A DNA stretch of 6,555 bases from Thermoanaerobaculia bacterium. Its GTDB lineage: Bacteria; Acidobacteriota; Thermoanaerobaculia; Multivoradales; JAHEKO01. Position numbers and translations under genes: made by a program. This document shows positions 5,470-6,555 of this stretch, in pieces (position 1 is the first letter of the stretch; the number at the start of each line of letters is the position of its first letter). The DNA lies in NCBI GenBank assembly GCA_029287645.1, contig JARFQS010000320.1, positions 1-6,555 on the forward strand, read 5' to 3'. Below the pieces are notes generated by a model, which saw only the letters and a list, made by a program, of their open reading frames with translations, searched no databases and was not told the DNA's origin.

Positions 5470-6153
5470 CTACTCCTCTCGCTCCAGCTCGTTGCGAATG
5501 AAATTCTCCAGAATCTGGAGCTGTTCTTTGCTGGTCCGCACGAATTCGATGCCGACTCGGTAGCGCAACTCCTCTTCCACCAGATCCACTTCCGCCGCGT
5601 AGACCACCCGCCCCATGCATTCGAACGAATGATCGTTGAGCTGCAGCTCCAGCTCCACAATGGACTCTGGCTTCGGAGGAAGCTCGGTGATGATCAACAT
5701 GCCAGAGGCACTGAGCTGCTTCACCAGGAACTTGGATTCGGTCTCGAGATCGATCTCGTCTTCCTTCTCCACCTTGAGCCGACCGAAGATCCTCTGTTTG
5801 AGATCGAGTATGACGTTCTTCTCCATGAATAGATGGAGCTTCTCTGCGGTGCCTGTCAAGATGTCATCGAACTCGATCCCAGCGGAATACACCGGCACTA
5901 CATCCCCGGTGTCGAGCTTCTCGGTCCCGGCCAGTCGGCACCATTTCACCTCGCCTTCCAACTGGACCGCGTCGACGCCGTCCCCGAGTCGAAAGTTGTA
6001 CTTTCTGCCGACCTGTAGCTGAGTGCCGGTGCGGACTGCAAATCCGCCCAAGCTCAGGTTGTCGACGCTGGCCCTTACCGAGTAGGAGAAGCTCCCTTCC
6101 ACTTCGTCGGTCGGGAACCTTGGATAACGCCTTTTCTCTACTTTTTCGCTCAT
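5470..6153 (-). CDS. Tandem PilZ-domain protein (probable c-di-GMP receptor)
   Basis: Soluble 227-residue protein made of two consecutive PilZ modules, with no signal peptide or membrane segment. Module 1 (about 5-112) has the c-di-GMP-binding motif RxxxR as RRYPR (8-12) and the [D/N]xSxxG motif as NLSLGG (32-37), then strands ending in AGIEF (91-95). Module 2 (about 118-225) has RIFGR (121-125) and QLSASG (146-151), where Gln replaces the usual Asp/Asn, and ends in VGIEF (200-204) followed by a helix like that of module 1. PilZ proteins bind cyclic di-GMP and pass the signal on to motility, polysaccharide or transcription partners; the partner here is unknown. The ATG at 6153 has GGAG (6166-6163) nine bases ahead. 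It precedes the aldehyde dehydrogenase gene by 72 bases on the same strand and diverges from the DUF4388 gene. Fold assignment is confident for module 1 and good for module 2. Confidence 0.85.
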   Translation of the reverse strand: MSEKVEKRRYPRFPTDEVEGSFSYSVRASVDNLSLGGFAVRTGTQLQVGRKYNFRLGDGVDAVQLEGEVKWCRLAGTEKLDTGDVVPVYSAGIEFDDILTGTAEKLHLFMEKNVILDLKQRIFGRLKVEKEDEIDLETESKFLVKQLSASGMLIITELPPKPESIVELELQLNDHSFECMGRVVYAAEVDLVEEELRYRVGIEFVRTSKEQLQILENFIRNELEREE

Positions 6154-6238
6154 TGTGATGGACTCCAGACCCTATACTCTCCGACAGCGACCCATACGGC
6201 AAGAGACGTGTTCCATTGCGGCACAGCCTCGAACTCTG

Positions 6239-6254
6239 TGTGAGACACGCCACA
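6239..6254. promoter_or_regulatory. CRP/FNR-family-like operator
   Basis: TGTGA-GACACG-CCACA matches nine of the ten defined positions of the CRP-type palindrome TGTGA-N6-TCACA. It abuts the candidate -35 of the DUF4388 gene and is centred about 43 bases before the predicted start, close to the -41.5 position of class II activators. A second, overlapping palindrome GTGT-GAG-ACAC (6238-6248) covers its left half. Which CRP/FNR-family protein would bind, if any, cannot be told. Confidence 0.4.
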
Positions 6255-6283
6255 TCGAAACACCCCCCCTGTGGCCTTACAAT
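6255..6283 (+). promoter_or_regulatory. Candidate sigma70-like promoter of the DUF4388 gene
   Basis: TACAAT (6278-6283, five of six of the -10 consensus) follows TCGAAA (6255-6260, four of six of the -35) with an ideal 17-base spacer. The start would be near 6290, giving a leader of about 69 bases. The stretch around the -10 is AT-rich compared with its surroundings. It is the best promoter match in the window. Confidence 0.45.
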
Positions 6284-6313
6284 AGCTGTAGATACAAAGG
6301 CGGAGGGCAAAGG

Positions 6314-6354
6314 AGCCGGCCTCGAGGGTTACCGGCTTCGAGAGCCTACGAGGC
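6314..6354 (+). repeat. Direct repeat and hairpins in the DUF4388 leader
   Basis: CCGGCCTCGAG (6316-6326) and CCGGCTTCGAG (6332-6342) are direct repeats identical at 10 of 11 bases, 16 bases apart start to start. The same stretch can fold as AGCCGG (6314-6319) with CCGGCT (6332-6337). A smaller stem, GCCT (6344-6347) with AGGC (6351-6354), would cover the ribosome site GAGG (6350-6353). It may be a protein-binding repeat or a translational control element; chance is not excluded. Confidence 0.3.
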
Positions 6355-6358
6355 AAAC

Positions 6359-6555
6359 ATGAGCATCACCGGCAATCTTCGGACTCTCGAGCTATCGGAA
6401 CTACTACAGTGGCTCGCCCAGGGCACCAAGACGGGCGTTCTGATCATCGAGTCTGAAGACACCGTGAAGCGAATCTACTTCGACCACGGTACCATCGTCT
6501 CTTCCGAATCCAGCGAGTGCCGAGAGCATCTCGGGCACTTGCTGATCGAAGTGGG
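6359..6555 (+). CDS. DUF4388 (PATAN-type) domain protein, N-terminal part (runs off the right edge)
   Basis: The first 65 residues of a protein that opens directly with a DUF4388 domain. The features are MSITGNLRTLELSELLQWLA, a Gly-Thr-Lys-Thr-Gly turn followed by VLIIES, and RIYFDHGTIVSSES, the usual 'RIYF-x-x-G-x-IV' strand pair of the family. The rest, including any receiver, PilZ or repeat domains that often follow, lies outside. The family resembles the N-terminal domain of cyanobacterial PatA and is common in signalling proteins of Myxococcota and other deltaproteobacteria; its biochemical role is not settled. The ATG at 6359 has GAGG (6350-6353) five bases ahead and is the only sensible start. 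It diverges from the tandem PilZ gene, suggesting shared signalling and perhaps shared control from the 205-base gap, which also holds a candidate operator and promoter. Confidence 0.8.
   Translation, partial: MSITGNLRTLELSELLQWLAQGTKTGVLIIESEDTVKRIYFDHGTIVSSESSECREHLGHLLIEV

Noticed and set aside
4939..5832. Long open frame on the plus strand, 297 codons, opposite the aldehyde dehydrogenase and PilZ genes
   Set aside because: It spans two well-supported minus-strand genes and the gap between them, has no recognisable domain, and is explained by low stop-codon density in GC-rich antisense frames.
6173..6178. TATACT as a plus-strand -10 element
   Set aside because: No -35 at suitable spacing, about 180 bases before the plus-strand gene; TACAAT at 6278-6283 with an ideal spacer is better placed.
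6263..6269. Run of seven C in the intergenic region as a possible phase-variable tract
   Set aside because: It is short and falls in the spacer of the candidate promoter. No sign of slippage can be judged from one sequence, so it is only a note.
6150..6356. Short minus-strand frames in the PilZ/DUF4388 intergenic region
   Set aside because: They run through the candidate promoter and operator, lack a ribosome site, and show no recognisable protein character.

Overview
This GC-rich window (about 60% G+C by eye) is tightly packed bacterial chromosome. No RNA gene, mobile element or CRISPR array is visible, and no gap exceeds about 205 bases. The source is probably a Gram-negative bacterium of the broad deltaproteobacterial/Myxococcota kind. 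That rests on a DUF4388 (PATAN-type) protein beside a tandem PilZ protein, together with coenzyme-A-linked aromatic catabolism and a FabB-like condensing enzyme. It is an inference from gene content, not a phylogenetic placement.

Layout, left to right. Positions 1-691 (minus) hold the N-terminal 230 residues of a GabD2-type succinate-semialdehyde dehydrogenase that runs off the left edge. A 186-base divergent intergenic region (692-877) separates it from a four-gene plus-strand operon (878-3791): an acyl carrier protein, a FabB-like beta-ketoacyl-ACP synthase, a FabZ-like hot-dog dehydratase and a calcineurin-type metallophosphoesterase. The last three genes are joined by a 4-base gap, an 8-base overlap and an ATGA overlap, so translational coupling is likely. 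The operon meets a minus-strand gene head-on at 3792-3825, a 34-base gap holding a perfect 6-bp hairpin.

The minus-strand pair 3826-6153 contains a stand-alone BoxD/PaaZ-type aldehyde dehydrogenase and, upstream of it, a protein with two PilZ modules. Across a 205-base divergent region, a DUF4388 gene begins at 6359 on the plus strand and runs off the right edge. That region carries a good match to a CRP/FNR-family operator directly next to a sigma70-like promoter.

The most interesting unit is the operon. Its dedicated carrier protein (with Ser-Ser-Leu in place of the usual Asp-Ser-Leu), condensing enzyme and dehydratase can carry out part of an acyl elongation cycle. They would have to borrow ketoreductase, enoyl reductase, malonyl transacylase and phosphopantetheinyl transferase from elsewhere. 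A coupled phosphoesterase of a fold that includes a known phosphopantetheinyl hydrolase raises the testable idea that the cassette encodes its own carrier-protein off-switch. The right-hand end looks like a second-messenger or surface-behaviour signalling locus.
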